Shown in pieces: positions 40,381 through 53,361 of a DNA stretch of 64,000 nucleotides. The notes under the pieces are model-generated. The model had not been told where the DNA came from. It saw only the letters and a program-made list of their open reading frames with translations, and searched no databases. The DNA lies in assembly GCF_963678635.1 (NCBI RefSeq), contig NC_087070.1, positions 10,078,539-10,142,538 on the forward strand, given 5' to 3'. How positions within the stretch are numbered: position 1 is the first letter of the stretch; every line of letters starts with the position of its first letter. The position numbers and the translations under genes are program-made. The DNA comes from Symsagittifera roscoffensis. Taxonomy: Eukaryota; Xenacoelomorpha; Acoela; Convolutidae.

Positions 40381-43300
40381 TCATTCCATTGCTTCTTGTT
40401 CTTGCTCTTCAGTTTCACTGTCTTCCAGAACTTTCTCCAACACGTACATGGAGTTGCGGGCCGGCCCCCAACTCTCCTGCTCTAACAGCCTCGGTTTACA
40501 ACAAGGTAGCAAGTCTACACTCACCTTTTGTTCCCGGTTCCTGCAAAAGCTGTTGTGAAGACACAGGCTCACATTCCGTTCTACGTCAGCTCGTAAGACC
40601 CCTCTCTTTTCAGTTTCAGTCACACAAGGCGCTCCAGCCACTCGCTTCACCGCCGTGGTAACAGCGTTTCTGTGCGTTAAGAATGCTCTTTTATAGGCTC
40701 CCGGTCCTATATCTAGCTGGAAGGATTGATAGGCTTCCGTGTTCCTAGACATATGACGCTTCGCGCGTTCATACATCCATGAAATCATCTTTGCACGGAA
40801 CCAAGGCATTAAACTTTGCCTTGACCATATTCTTTCAATGGCTTTGGGTATTCTCAGAACCTTGCAGGTGGTTCTGAAAAGATCTAGGTTGCGGTTCATC
40901 TTTACGTTGCTTAGCTGCTCAGGTGTCGGCACGGCCGTCTCTTGCTCACTTGTGCCCGCGTTGGCCTCCAACCATCTCACCGCCAGCATGGCACTAACCA
41001 CCACGATTGACACTTGTTGATTTTGATCGGGCAACCCCGTGGAATACAACTCCTCCACGTCCCACACTAACACCAGATTCCCGCGTTTGGGGTACCACAA
41101 CGTCTGCGCCAGGCAGTGGCAAGGATACTCCCCATGGGTCATTAGTATATTCCTTCGTGTCCGATACCCTGAGGCTCCCAGCAACGGTTCCACTTCCATC
41201 ATTATTCTATGCACATCGTCCTTTTCTTCTATGGTGGGGAATTCAGTGGGTAACGCTCCACTCGCTTTCTGCTTCTGGAATTCACTCACATACCCTCGTT
41301 CAACCTCATGAACTCTTCACCCACTACGTCTTGCAACTCGCCTTCAGATCTTTTCGGGACGGCCCGAATGATCTTTGCCAATAAATCAAACGACCTTTCC
41401 GACATTCTGGCCAACTTCACGCACTTTGGCACAGAGAAGAGTTGGTCGACCAACACCTGCTGTGTCCTCGCATCCATAACCACCATGTGAGTAGGATACC
41501 TACTACTGCAATACGGTGCGGAGCTCGAACCCACCAGATATTTGGAACCAGTAGGTCTATGATAGGCCTCACTGTCCTTCAAATCCATTTCGTTTTCTAG
41601 CGCATCTCACCATCCTCCAATCTTCTACTCTGTCTGTAGCACTCCAGGGAACACTTCCACACTAAGGGAGTCACTAGCCCATGGCACGCTCCAGGCGTTC
41701 AAGTGATTCTATAGAGCTCGTCATGCTGTAAAATCCCAAGGCAAGTGATCAAGTTCACCTCCGTTACTCCATGACAGTCCGCGATCAATTCCATTCCACT
41801 CTTGTCCGACATGCTCAACCTCCCATACAATTGTGCCAATTGACGATGCTGCTCGCTCAGCTTAATCAAGCAATGTTCCGACTTGCACACATGTCCGTCC
41901 ATTCCGCTACTTAGGGCTAGACAAGTACCTTGTCTCAACCAATCACCAGAGGGATTTCCCTCGGAAGGTTCCGTGGATGAGTTGCCCTTCTGCTTCGTTA
42001 TCTTCAGGGCCAGCAGATGGTGTATCTTGGCCAAATCGTGTAGGCTCGCGTCATCATCTAAGTCCAATGTGACCTCTGCCGTCATATCCCAGATTAAGCC
42101 TGCGTTTGGATGTGGACACCAAGAAGGCTTCATGAGTTCTCACATGGTTACTAAGCTGGTTTTCAATTGACCGTCCCAAGAACCACTTGCCCCTTCAGCT
42201 GGGGAATCGAGAGTTTGACCACTCGTTCTTCCAAAACAATTCCCAGCTTGGGTTGTTCCACCATCAACATGCCAGTTTCCTTGACTCGCTCAATCCAGAA
42301 ATCAAGTCTTATAACTTGCTCATAGTCGAAGTACGCTTCCCTGGCCTCCTCATTCACGAAGCGATTATATGCCATCCCCGGTATGCCAGACACATTTTGG
42401 AACGACTTCAACTTCCCCAGTGTTGCAAAGTCTTTCTGTCCCCTGATTGTTTCAATTAACTCCCGACTCACTTTCAATTCTTTGTTGGAATACCTTCTCA
42501 CTTCTTCCAACCTGCGGTAGTTCTCCATGTCGTTCGACTCCTTATTTGGTATGGCCAGCGGCATGTCCTGATATAGCTCCAGGAGTGCCCTCAGGAAGTT
42601 TCGTTCACAATAAACTCCCCCTTGCCGAATGGTTTTTATGCATTCTCCCAACACAGGAGTGGGGATACGATCCACCACGAACCTTACGAAGCAAAGGGCA
42701 TCCTTACGCTTAGCCCAGGCTATCGAAGAATTGTCAACATTCGCAGGGCTTCCATCAATTCCAGTTCCTGTTCCATTGATTTCGAGTCGTTGTTGGCTTC
42801 ATATTCCGCCTTCTTGATTCCCATCACAACCAGGCCAATCGTACTTGCAAGTCAGTTCTTGTACACGGATAAGCCAGGTATGCTGCCACCGTCGCCGGTG
42901 CATGCATCGTCTCGTCAAAGTATCTTTAGAGGGCCGCCCTCCAAGAGATCTCTAGCAGTTCTTCCAGCCCGATTTTGTTTGCCTCTGAGGACATCACCGT
43001 GCCGTATTCTTTCCTATTTAAGTTAGAGTTCTCCGTCAGCTCCTTCAGATACTCCTGCATGGCTTGCTTCTCGTTCCAAGCCATCAGGTGCCCTCTCGCG
43101 GAATTCTTCGCCTTCAGCATCTCCACATAACCCCCTGCCGGATCTCCCACGTGGACCGAGTCTGGCACAGTGATTCGACTATACTCGACCACGTCGAGTT
43201 GTCCCTCCAGCTTCATCCGGGCCATGTTGGTTCGCGAGGGCTCGTAATCATCAAGTCCTCCAGATCCACACTGACTGATGACCTCCATTTCTAGCTTAGT

Positions 43301-45411
43301 ATCCGCCAGAGCCCGTGCATTTTTCTTCGATTTCGTGGCCGTTGTGGTCAAACCTGCCAATAGCATTGGGGGTATCAGGTTCTCTTTTTCACCCCCGGCC
43401 AGCGTCGCACCATTTCCTTGCCTAATTTGCCTGAACGAGCTACTCTTGCCAACGAGGCCACCACTGTGCTGGCTTTTGACTTCACCACTTTCTGGTTTAC
43501 GGCTCGGCTTCCTGTCTTTCCTTTCAACCGCTTCAGCCCTTTTTTGGCTCGTCTGACGTTTAACTTTCTCGTGATCTGCTGATCATCGGCACTGTCCTCT
43601 GTAACTGACTCGGTCAGAACATCAGACTCTACGGAGTTCAATATTTTCTCTAGAACCTCGCGCATGATGGGTTGGTTTACTCCCACCTTCATTACGGACT
43701 GCGTCCCGTATCTACGTATCACGTCCCATGTCTTCTCCACGAAGGTCACATGGTTCCAGGTTACTCCTGTCTTACGTTCAAGTTCGCTCTGGTATCTCTC
43801 CCATTCCTCTTCCGGTAGCGTGCTCAGGAAGGATACCCTCACAGTCTCCTCAATCTTCCTCCTCCTTGGTGACTCATGGAGCAGTTTCTGTAGGTCCCTA
43901 CTCCGGTAGTCCATTGCCAGGCTTATTGGGTCCACTGGGGATAAGCTAGCCGGCGCCTCCTTCCTAGGGGACATGAAAGACGATGGTGTCATCAGCAATA
44001 GATTCCCATCGACTTCCCCGTCGTCGTCTTCAGTAAACTGGTATTCCAGCAAGTCTCTCAAACGCTCCTAAGTCCATTCCACCCGACTTCTCTCCCTTTT
44101 CCTCCATATGATCATCATCCTGATCCATCAGTTCGCCATCATTGGGATATGGTTTTGGTCCAGGTCCCGAAGGGCCTTGTCGCATATCTATGCCCGAGTC
44201 CGGTACGGTCAGGTCTCCTGCGTTATAGAACAACTCGTCATCCACCAGGAATTCTACCGACTCCTCGCCATGTGGCGCGAGATCATCCACCGTTATGTAC
44301 GTGCCTCCTCTGCATTTTTTGCAATTCCAGTATTACTACTTTCACCTCTCCTGACCACTTCAATCGTGATAAATCATCTGCAGGCGCGTACACATCATTC
44401 CACACATCAACCTGGAAGGTGGTGCTTTGATCTTCTTTCGGCTCCAAGCATCAGGAAACGTGAAGTCAAACGTATGCATGGCCGCAACGTTCCAACTGAT
44501 GAAGCGCGGCGCCATCCCTTCACTCCACTTAAGCATTCTCCTTTCCGCATCACGAGCCGCTCCGATGCGAGGGGACATGGCGGGAGATGTGACTACCAAC
44601 AACATCCTCCTTATCGGTGGGTATCGTGGGCATTGTTCCGGCAGCGGCCTTGGACCCAGTAAGCCACTCTTGCAGGTTTTCTCTGACGTGGGCGTATGCT
44701 TCCCGCCAAAAAGGGACCAGCATCGCCTCTCCTGAATCCTTCACCACTGGTCGCAGATTCCCAAGCTTCGGATTGAACTGGACATGGGAAAAGTCCTCGT
44801 GGCCCATTCGGCATTTGAAATGATTGTTAAAGTCCATCAGCATCAACCCGGCTCTGCTATCCTTCCGAATAACCTATCGTCGCTGGCCAACCCTCTCAGC
44901 TCCTTCTGTTCCACCCAATTCAGTACGGAACAATCCACAACCGAGACTAGGTTAACATATAACACCGAGTTCCTGTATGCCTTCACTTGTACGTCTGGGA
45001 ACACAAATGATATCACGGGTCCATGCACCACCGTGACGGGCCCGGCCCATCACATAGCCTTTTTGCTCCGATGAGCGGCTGTGCAGGTTGAACAGGTAGG
45101 GGCATCTCACGTAGCCGGTGATCCCTCTGCTCGCCTAGTCCCGGCTCACGAGCCAAGTCGTGTCCAGACATTTCTCCTCGGCGCCATCTCATCAATCGAT
45201 TTCGACCTCTCTCGGCGGTCCCGGACTCACCGAAGGCCAGCATCAACACCACTTCTGTGGGGCGATTCCCTCGACCCTCTCGTCCCAATGCAACGAGGAG
45301 CGCGACCACAAACATCGCCAGTCCCGGGTCTTCTCGTGTAAAGTCACAATTAATCAGCCGCTGATAGATCTCGTCTAGACTCGCTCCTAGACTCGCTGAG
45401 AGGAATTCCAT
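40381..45411 (-). CDS. Accessory module of element C (fossil), SGNH part not seen
   Basis: Parts in order from 45411 downward: the helical N-terminal protein (45013-45411), the 'GPVISFVFPDVQVKAYR' protein (44360-45031), the acidic/basic protein (43375-44290), the large helical protein (41699-43366), the 'ADCHGVTEVNL' and 'FSVPKCVKLAR' part (41286-42000), and the last part with 'WFRAKMISWMYERAKRH' and 'NVSLCLHNSFCRNRE' (40381-41289). Each has its counterpart in B. The SGNH region is not seen here. The module has many breaks. Its last part is also the clearest view of 'GEYPCHCLAQTLWYPKRGNL', a conserved Cys-His-Cys block shared with D. Confidence 0.6.
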
Positions 45412-45921
45412 TAATTCATTCGTGTCACCTATTTCTATCGTGTTGATTTTTGTCGTCGAGTTCCTTCTGGTTTGTTAGATTCAATAAACAAAATTTGATC
45501 AATCAAGATCTAAAAGGCAAGTCACGACTTAAAACCGTCCCTTTTTCTGGATAAAACATCATTCAGATCTTTAAAACTATCCATTGAAATTTTCTTTTCG
45601 TTCCTGATTTAAAATTTAGCACCAAGGTGGATCGTCTACCTGCGTCCTTGTCAAGGTAGCACAAATGAGCGCTGTCACCTTCACTACCTGTAGTGTTCCA
45701 GGTCTTTTATGACATAGACATCACATGAAACATACACTAACAATGACATAACTCATAAACATCATATATCAACATTATTACATAAAAACATAATCCCTAG
45801 TAGCTAATCTAATTTAATCCTAATTCCTATAAAGTGAACTTAATAAAAACCACTTATCGCCACTTAAACCACTTATCCTAATTCCTATAAAGTGAACTTA
45901 ATAAAAACCACTTATCAACTG
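45412..45921. other. Spacer of element C with a 58-bp direct repeat
   Basis: No gene. Bases 45818-45916 hold two adjacent copies, 58 bp apart, of a 41-bp stretch starting 'tcctaattcctataaagtg'. The rest is AT-rich and matches in position the spacers of A and B. Confidence 0.6.
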
Positions 45922-46420
45922 CTAGCATATGCTCAGATAGTACTTTTTATGTAAGTAAACCTCTATGTCAGTTTCTGAAAACATCACGTGTACAAGGGCG
46001 TACAACTCTCTCAGATGTAGCTTTCCCCTATTGGGATCATAGACTGGTAACGAGCGAGAGGTCACTCCTCTCTCAACCAGAAAATCCCTAAGTCGAGTCA
46101 AGGCCAATACCAAGCTCTCTGGATTTACGTGTTGCCTATCAGTGGCCTTAGCAACCAGGAAACACAAATATGTCCCTGGTATCTGTGATGCAACAGGGGG
46201 CAGCGCTATCATCCCTCCCACACCAGGCCTCTGTTTCCATAAAAACTCGATATTTTTATACTCTCTTTAAAAATAAGTCGCTAGTGCTGTTTTGAAGCTT
46301 ACATCCGCGGTTATCGCTATAGCGCATGTACGTTCCGTGAGTATGAAATCGCTGTCCGTCCGTTATGACAATATTGTTTGAATAATGGTTCGGTAGATCA
46401 AAATTAGATTCAAAAATTCG
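45922..46420 (-). CDS. TARG1-like macrodomain part, element C (fossil)
   Basis: Carries 'GGMIALPPVASQIPGTYLCF', 'LALTRLRDFLVERGV', 'LPVYDPNRGKLHLRELYALV' and 'FSETDIEVYLHKKYYLSI', in line with A and B. It is the third copy of this domain in the window and lies in the same place relative to integrase. Confidence 0.65.
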
Positions 46421-46437
46421 TTCAAAAGGTGTTTTTT

Positions 46438-49400
46438 TTAGCGTTCTCGCCTTCCATTTCCAGTTCTCCAGTTTCTCTTGCCGATTTTAATTTTTTGATG
46501 ATCAGGTTTTTGGTGTGGGTGAGTCCTAACCCCACTCCCCGGACAAAAATATCCATCGAAGTCCCCGTCGATCGCCCAAAATCGAGCAGATCGAGGTTGG
46601 ATTGTGGAACGCGTAGAGGGCCATCTGGGCGACCCAGTTGGGTTCGGTATTGTCATGACTGACGTATTTGATGTCGTCTTTATCGACGTCCTGAATCGTC
46701 AAGACTGTCTCTTTAAGATCTGCCGGCAGATCATGGAGCCATTCGAGCACTCGCAAGTCCGTTAGTTCCTGTTCATGAGTCTGCTCTTCCTCTGGTTCGA
46801 ACTCCACTTCCGGTTCTGAACGATCGTCGATCCAATCCTGATCCATGTCATTCACCAAGTCAATCTCTTTTGGCATCGCCACTTCATCCAGTCCTACCAG
46901 CGAGTCCATCATATCACTTAAAACTATCTTGTCTATGACGAAATCCTCGCCATACGGGTTGTACTTCTTCTTGTTCCTTCCTTTCTTGTTCTGGCGTGTC
47001 TCAATGGTGAGAGGAAAGTCAGGTTGTATTCCTTTGTCAATTTCAGTTTGCTCTGGGCAGTTCCAGTCCTTTTCGACATAAGGTAGAGTTTCGTCGTCCA
47101 CCTCCACTCGCTCTGACAACTCCAGGTCCAGTGGCAGATCGCAATTATCTACCACCTCATTCCCGTCGTTTTTGTCGCGCGTACCTCTTTCATTTACTTC
47201 ACAAGCAGGATCCACTATCAAATAGTCTCCTTCTTGCATGTCCGCTGGGATGCACCAGTCCTCTGATGAGGCATTGTGCGGTTTGATGTTTTCGTAATGA
47301 GCTGCTCTCCCGGTGCTCAGTCGATAAAACCGACCTCCTTGGTGCACTTCTGTTATTTGAAACGGGCCTCGCCATTTTTTTAATAACATTTTGGTCCCTT
47401 TTGGCGGAACTACTTCCTGGAACACCCAGACGTAATCGCCGACTGAGTAGGCTTTTGCATCTGCAGTCCTTTTATCAAGTCTCCTTTTTTGTCTAATTTG
47501 CGCCTGTTGCGTGTTCCTCCTGCATAAGTCATTGAGGTCCTGCTGTCTCCTTATAACATCGCGCACGTACGTCTGTGGTGCGGTTTTCTTCCCTTCATAC
47601 TCAGGGTAGAAGAACGTTAACGGAAGAGCTTTTTCGTGACCAGTTAGCATCATATGCGGACTTATTCACGTGGTGGAATGCTCTGTGCTGTTGTAAGCAC
47701 CCATCACTTGCGGCAAGTGTCTATCCCAGTCATCCATGTAGCGTTAGCAATAGACTCTCAACATGGATACCAGCGTGCGATTTTGCCTCTCGACTAGGCC
47801 ATTCGTTTGTGGGTGATAAGTGGTCGAGTGGGCCTGTGCCACCTGCGACCTTTTCATTAACTCCTTCGTGAGATTACCCACGAATGCTTTGCCATTGTCC
47901 GATTGGAATGTGATGAGGCAGCCGTGCCTCGCTATCCACAAATTTATCAAGTGATCGCATGTTTCTTCCGCTGATGCTGTCATGCAGGGGGCTGCCCCTG
48001 CATATTTCGTAAAATGATCAATCATTACCAGCACCTGATTGTAGCCCGTGGCTGTCATGCATACCTTCTGGTGATCAATCTGCACTACTTCGTTGAATCC
48101 CGATGCTTCTATTAACTGCAGAGGAAATCTTAGTTTCCTGGGGTCTTTCGCCTGTTGACACAACAAGCATTCAGAGATCAGCTTTTCACAAGCCTTCTTC
48201 AAACCAGGCCATTCGAATCGTTTATGTATCCTGTTGTACACTTTGTCCAAGCCTTGGTGGCCCATCTGGTCATATGAACGAAAGAGCAATTCGGTCTGGT
48301 ATAACTGTGGTAACACTATTGAATTATACTTGTAAAGCACCTTGTCCTCTTCCTTTCGTTTACAGGCTACGATCCCGTCTTTGTTCAGGTACAACAGATC
48401 TTTTCTCTTCATGTAAAATTGCTTCAAAATCTTATAGCTGTCTTCCTTCAAATCTCCTTTGTCAGGTGCCCCGTTCTCGACCCATCTTTTCAGATTGCTC
48501 ATCATTCTGTCATTTCGTTGAGCCCTTAGAAGGTCCGACAGCCGGTATCTGGCTTTCAGATACGTCTTTATCACGTTTAATTGCCCGCTCATTATCTCCG
48601 GAGCATGAGCATCATCCATCAACTTGACACACCATATCTTCTTCAAAGGTGTCGCTTCCTGCACAGATGGCTCCAGATTGGTAAGGACGACCGTACCATG
48701 TAGCAGTAATCTGGTTGGGCGTTTCGACACAGCTATCAGATCAAGCTCCTGTGGCATTGTCCACTACAGTGCCCTCCTCATCAGAGGTATACCTGTCTCT
48801 GTCTGGATCCTGATGCATTTCCCGGTCCAGCCCGCACTGTTTCCATTCCACCAAAAAGGAAAGAATTGCAATCTCCGAAACATCCGAATTGGAAGTAGTC
48901 TCCGATGTGTTTTCCCACGACCGGGACCCCGAGTGGGTGGGGGTTACATCACTCGAGCCGATGGATTCCACATCATTATGTTCCGATCTGTTTGTGACGT
49001 TTCTCGACTCCCCCAAAAAAACTTTGTCCCTTGGTCGCCTTGAAGCCGGCTCCCCGGACGACATTCTGTCCTTTGGTTGTCCCAACATTGTCTCCCCGGA
49101 CAAGTCGTCCTGTGCGGGCTCGAAAGTGCCTGACTCCCCAGACATTGTCTCGTCCCCAGTTGAACAATCTGAGCTCGGCTCGTACTCTTCTTTTGCATCC
49201 GTGAAATGTACTTTTCTCGTGAAGCTGGATATCGACTTGACCCTGACTTCTTCTCGACTTGACCCTGAACAAGAAATTCTTCGGCATTGAATTCAACAGC
49301 TGGTTCACTATCAACCGACAATCCCGTTCGACACCTCGACTGCAAATAATCACTGGCCTCTTCTCCGTTTTCTCAACGACGGTCAATCGCTGCATGGTTT

Positions 49401-49560
49401 CCATCCATTCACGATCATGCCTATCGACCTCCCTATCCAGCAGGTCACGGAGCTTCCCCATGACGTCCGGGGCCACGTTTACCGTCCTATTTAACAGAGC
49501 TATGCTGTTTATACCCAACATGGTAAGCTCCTGCTGTACCAGATTGGATCGGACTAGCAG
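46438..49560 (-). CDS. pol: Acidic linkers and integrase, element C (fossil)
   Basis: The GPY/F module 'WRGPFQITEVHQGGRFYRLS' is at about 47310-47370. Integrase core blocks 'QIDHQ', 'SDNGKAF' and 'NGLVERQNRTL' are at about 47770-48090, and the HHCC site with 'YDQMGHQGLDKV' is at about 48150-48290. The linker towards RNase H (48750-49560) is acidic and has 'DLSGETM'-type blocks. Confidence 0.85.
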
Positions 49561-49566
49561 GTCCAG

Positions 49567-51973
49567 CTAAACGGGTTCACCCCTGGCTAAAACTTTTATC
49601 TCAGCGGCCGTTTCGACTGGAAGTTCAGGGTGTCCTGGTATAGGGTGCCCTGACTTATCCAGCCACCTAGTGAGTGGTAGTTTGTCGTAGGTCTCCTTGT
49701 TAGCCTGCTTCTCCTCGAGGCGCTCATAGAATTCTGTCTTTTTACTGAGGCTATCAGCATTCTGGTGCTTGTCACGGGTACGGTGCTCTATGATCATTTG
49801 GTATTCATCTAGGCGCACGATCCAACGACAAAATATAACTTTGGTCCATCGAATAGGTTTTCAGCCAGGCAAGGGCACGATTATCCACACGCAACTTGAA
49901 TGGAGCACTCCCCAAGCAGGCCCTGTATTTCTCCACGAAATTGATCACAGTGAACATCTCCGCTTTTGGTGCGCCGTACTTCATCTCAGTATCGCTCAGG
50001 ACCTTACTTCCGTAGGCTATCGGACGGAGAAGTATGTTGAAGTATGCCCGATATCGCAACCACTGATGCATCCGAGTCTAACACAAACATCCCCTTCTTT
50101 GTTGGCATGCCGAGGACCGGTGCCTCGCAAAGTTCACGTTTAATGTTTTCAAATGAAACTTTTGCCTCATCAGTCCAAGTGATTTTTTTGCCTTTATTTC
50201 TCATCAACTGTTGCATGGGTTATATCTTATCGGCGTATCCCTTGACGAACTCCCGATAATAGTTAGCAAACCCCAAAAAGCTCATCAGTTGTTTATCTGT
50301 CTTGGGTGCCTACCAGGACAAGACCGCTTCGACCGCTTCGGGATCCGGTATCACTCCATGCTTATCCACCAGGCGGCCCAGATACTTTATGGAGTCTCTG
50401 AGGATTTCACACTTCGTTGGTTTACACTTCAGTCCCGCCTATTTCATGCAAGTAAACACCTCATCCAACCTCTCTATGTGATCCTCCACGGTTGGCGTTG
50501 CAGGCACGACATCATCGACGTAACACATGATGAGATTTCCGTAATTTTTTTGTCACATTCGTGAGTGCCTGGGCCATTAGTCGCTGGAATGTGGCCGTCG
50601 CGTTGCACAATCCAAACGACATCCTCTTCCATTTGAACAGTCCCAGCTCGCACGCGAAGCCCGTTTTCTCCCGATCTTGTTTTCTGAGTGGCACTTGCTA
50701 GGACGCGGAGCCCAAATCCAACGTCGTGAAGAACTTCGCGTCCCCCAGCTTGGAGAGGCTCTCATCGATGCGGGGAATTGAGTATGCGTCCTTTATCGTC
50801 GCTGCATTCAAGTAACGGAAGTCACAACAAAACCTGAGTTGCCCCCTTTTGTCTTGGCCATTACCACGCCACAAGCCCACGGGGACTTCGACGGCTCGAT
50901 CATGTCGTACTCCATTAACATCTCGAATTCTTTCCTGCACGCCTCCGATTTATGTGGGGTCATTCTCCTCGCCCCTTCCCTATGAGATACCGAGCCCTCT
51001 TCTATCTCCATTTCGTGTTCTACAAAATTACAGCAACCTATGTCGGCCTTATGTTTCGAAAAAACCTCTGCATTCCGACTTAGCACCGCCCTAAGCGAAT
51101 CTAGTTCCTTGTCTGATATTTTACCCTTCAAATGTTCTATCTCGGTTAGGACCGGTTTATTCGCTGCTAACTCTGTTTCTATCGCTCTCTCGGGAAAATT
51201 CGAACAACTAGACAACCCATCATCTGTTTCCGACTTCATTGAAAAGAATTTCCTAGAAGATTTCAATTCATTTATTCTCTTCAGTATACATTCCTGGTTC
51301 GCGTGTAAGGGACATTTAGTTACATCAAACTTTTTCAAGTTCTCCACACTCTGAACGTCTGTGTTCAGAGGCAATGCGTAGCCAAGTTTGTTTCCCCTCT
51401 GTATTGTCACTGTTATTGCTTTTGTGTTCAACAACACACTCACACACAGTCCGCTCTGAGTGAGTGAGAAGCTTCTTCCTAATATAGCCGAGCTTTTAGT
51501 GTTTGGATTTGGTACCAGACACACCTGTCTGTAATTACTGAATTCATTCAAGTTTCTCATCCTAAATGTCGCTACTACGGCTTGGTTTGGCTTCAATCTA
51601 TCCTTTCGATCCAAAAAAATTGGCACCTTTGCCTGGTTAATTAAGATCTTATTAAGAAGTTTCTTTTCATACTTTCTCTCAGGGTCTTTGATTGATTGGG
51701 GTCCGTCCAGTCACATAAATTGCTCCCTGATTGGCAGCTGCCAGTCTGATGTTTGTCGGTATCAGATCCGATCTGCCGAAGCCCATGTCAGTCCAGGTTT
51801 TGACCGGCATGACGCTGACCACTGCTCCCGTGTCTAACAATCTTTTCACTGAAAGTTGTCTGCCCTGCACATCCAGCACGTGTGCGGCCAGATCGGCTTC
51901 GCAACCTATGTGGACCGCATCCTGTTCGAGCATGGCATTATGTCCGATTCGTCGCACCTTCAGCTCTTCTTGA
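49567..51973 (-). CDS. pol: Protease, reverse transcriptase and RNase H region, element C (fossil)
   Basis: Protease is visible as 'LLDTGAVVSVMPVKTW' at about 51790-51840, RT blocks ('EYDMIEPSKSPWACGVVMAK', 'KFFTTLDLGSA') at about 50250-50950, and RNase H ('HQNADSLSKKTEFYERL') at about 49700-50110. Several breaks. The closest relative in the window is B. Confidence 0.85.
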
Positions 51974-52010
51974 CCACTGTATATCCGGCCTACCTGATCA
52001 CTCGCATCAG

Positions 52011-53090
52011 TTACGTGAGCTTTTGTGTAGATATTGATGCCGCCACATTCATCAGAATCGGATATGGGCCATGGACTTCGATGTAATGTCCATCCACTCT
52101 CATCAGCCTCGGACCTCCTGTCGTGAGCAGCGCTCGCACTGCCCTGGAGTCCAGCTTGGGATCCTTCTCCCTCAGGTAGTCTGCATAAATGTCCGGGTGG
52201 ACCAGCGTAATCTCGGACGGTTCACTCAGGTTCTTGACCACCTGGTGTCCTGCGACTGAGATAATGGACATTATCTTCGTTCCTTCTTTCGTCATGCCGA
52301 AAGTTCTACCCGATATGAAATTTAGCTTTCTGGGTTCCTGTTTGTCCTCTTTCGTTGTTTTACCCAAATTGTCAAATTTTTCCCGAAGATCTGTTGGACA
52401 TTCTGCAACGCTGTCCTTGCCGCCAAACCATAATACACCTTGAGCGGGCCGGCCGACTCTGCCTCCAGGCTCGAGGCTACCACCTCGTCAGGCATGGTCT
52501 TCACCTTCTTAGTCGTAAAAGTGCTCGGTGTCGTCTCTTTTCTTCGAGACTCAGCCTCGTTCATCAGACGTGCTCGACTGGCTTTGACGTCCAAAAGCGC
52601 CTCTTCATGGCAGGGATCTTTCGCGTCCGCCACTGCATGCCAAAATTGAGTGCAGTCCGACTTGAAGTGTCCATCCAAATTACAGAAGAAGCACCTCGGT
52701 CCATACTTCCTTATGAGTCCTCTAACGTACTCTTCGTGGTCCTCGTCGGTCGCATCAACTTCGTCGAGAAAGTTGCCTATCGCCTTCATGTTCTGTTTGT
52801 AAGCAGAACATGCGGAAACATGGTGGTCCATCGAGCCACTATTTGCACATGACCTCCTCTTATCCATGTCGTCACAAGGTTTGTACCAACTGGAGTTCGC
52901 GCCAGTGTTTGTTCCGCTGTTGGTGCCATAATTGCTGTAACGGTTTTGCGCCCTCGGTTTTATGAGCAAGTACTCACGCTACTTCATACGCAAAACATCG
53001 GGCGTGGGTACCTGGTCAAGCGACAGGGTGAAGTGTGTGGTTAGCATTGTTTTTAACTCTTCACTCTTCACTCCATCCATGAAATTATCA
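52011..53090 (-). CDS. gag: Gag C-terminus with zinc knuckles, element C (fossil)
   Basis: The two knuckles (second intact as 'CFFCNLDGHFKSDC', about 52650-52695) and the following 'QFWHAVADAKDPCHEEALLD' match B. Upstream gag parts and the 5' LTR are not seen. Confidence 0.75.
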
Positions 53091-53361
53091 CATTATCACT
53101 AAACAGCAAGCACTCAAAATGTGCATTTACCTGCACCCTGAATTCCAGCTTTATAAGCTATCATCAAAATTTTTTCTGTCTTATCCAATCAGAAAATTGT
53201 CATAGAGCATTTTGATATTTATAATAAATATATTATACTAATAACATTATATCCTTTGTTAAAATTTCTTTTCCGTGCCCTCTTTTTTGTCTGAGTTCAC
53301 ACTCGAGCCCCTTTTTCTTTCCCCCGCTCACGACTCAAGAACCGACCCCTGAGCACCCTGA
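53091..53361. other. AT-rich stretch between elements C and D
   Basis: No gene. It contains 'ataataaatatattatactaataacatta' type AT-rich sequence and no recognisable LTR end. It may be flanking DNA or worn 3' noncoding sequence of D. Confidence 0.4.

Larger units (their letters stand above)
14739..53090 (-). mobile_element. Element C: giant Ty3/Gypsy-like LTR retroelement, interrupted by element B
   Basis: The parts are a 3' LTR (14739-14760 and 38723-39590), 3' noncoding sequence, an accessory module (40381-45411), a macrodomain part, integrase, RNase H, reverse transcriptase, protease and the zinc-knuckle end of gag. The 5' LTR, leader and most of gag are not seen. It belongs to the same subfamily as B but is visibly more worn, with many breaks, and it is older than B because B sits inside it. 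Confidence 0.8.

Noticed and set aside
53091-53361. A 3' LTR of element D
   Set aside because: I could not find the TGTAACATTC or CACA ends or alignable LTR blocks here.
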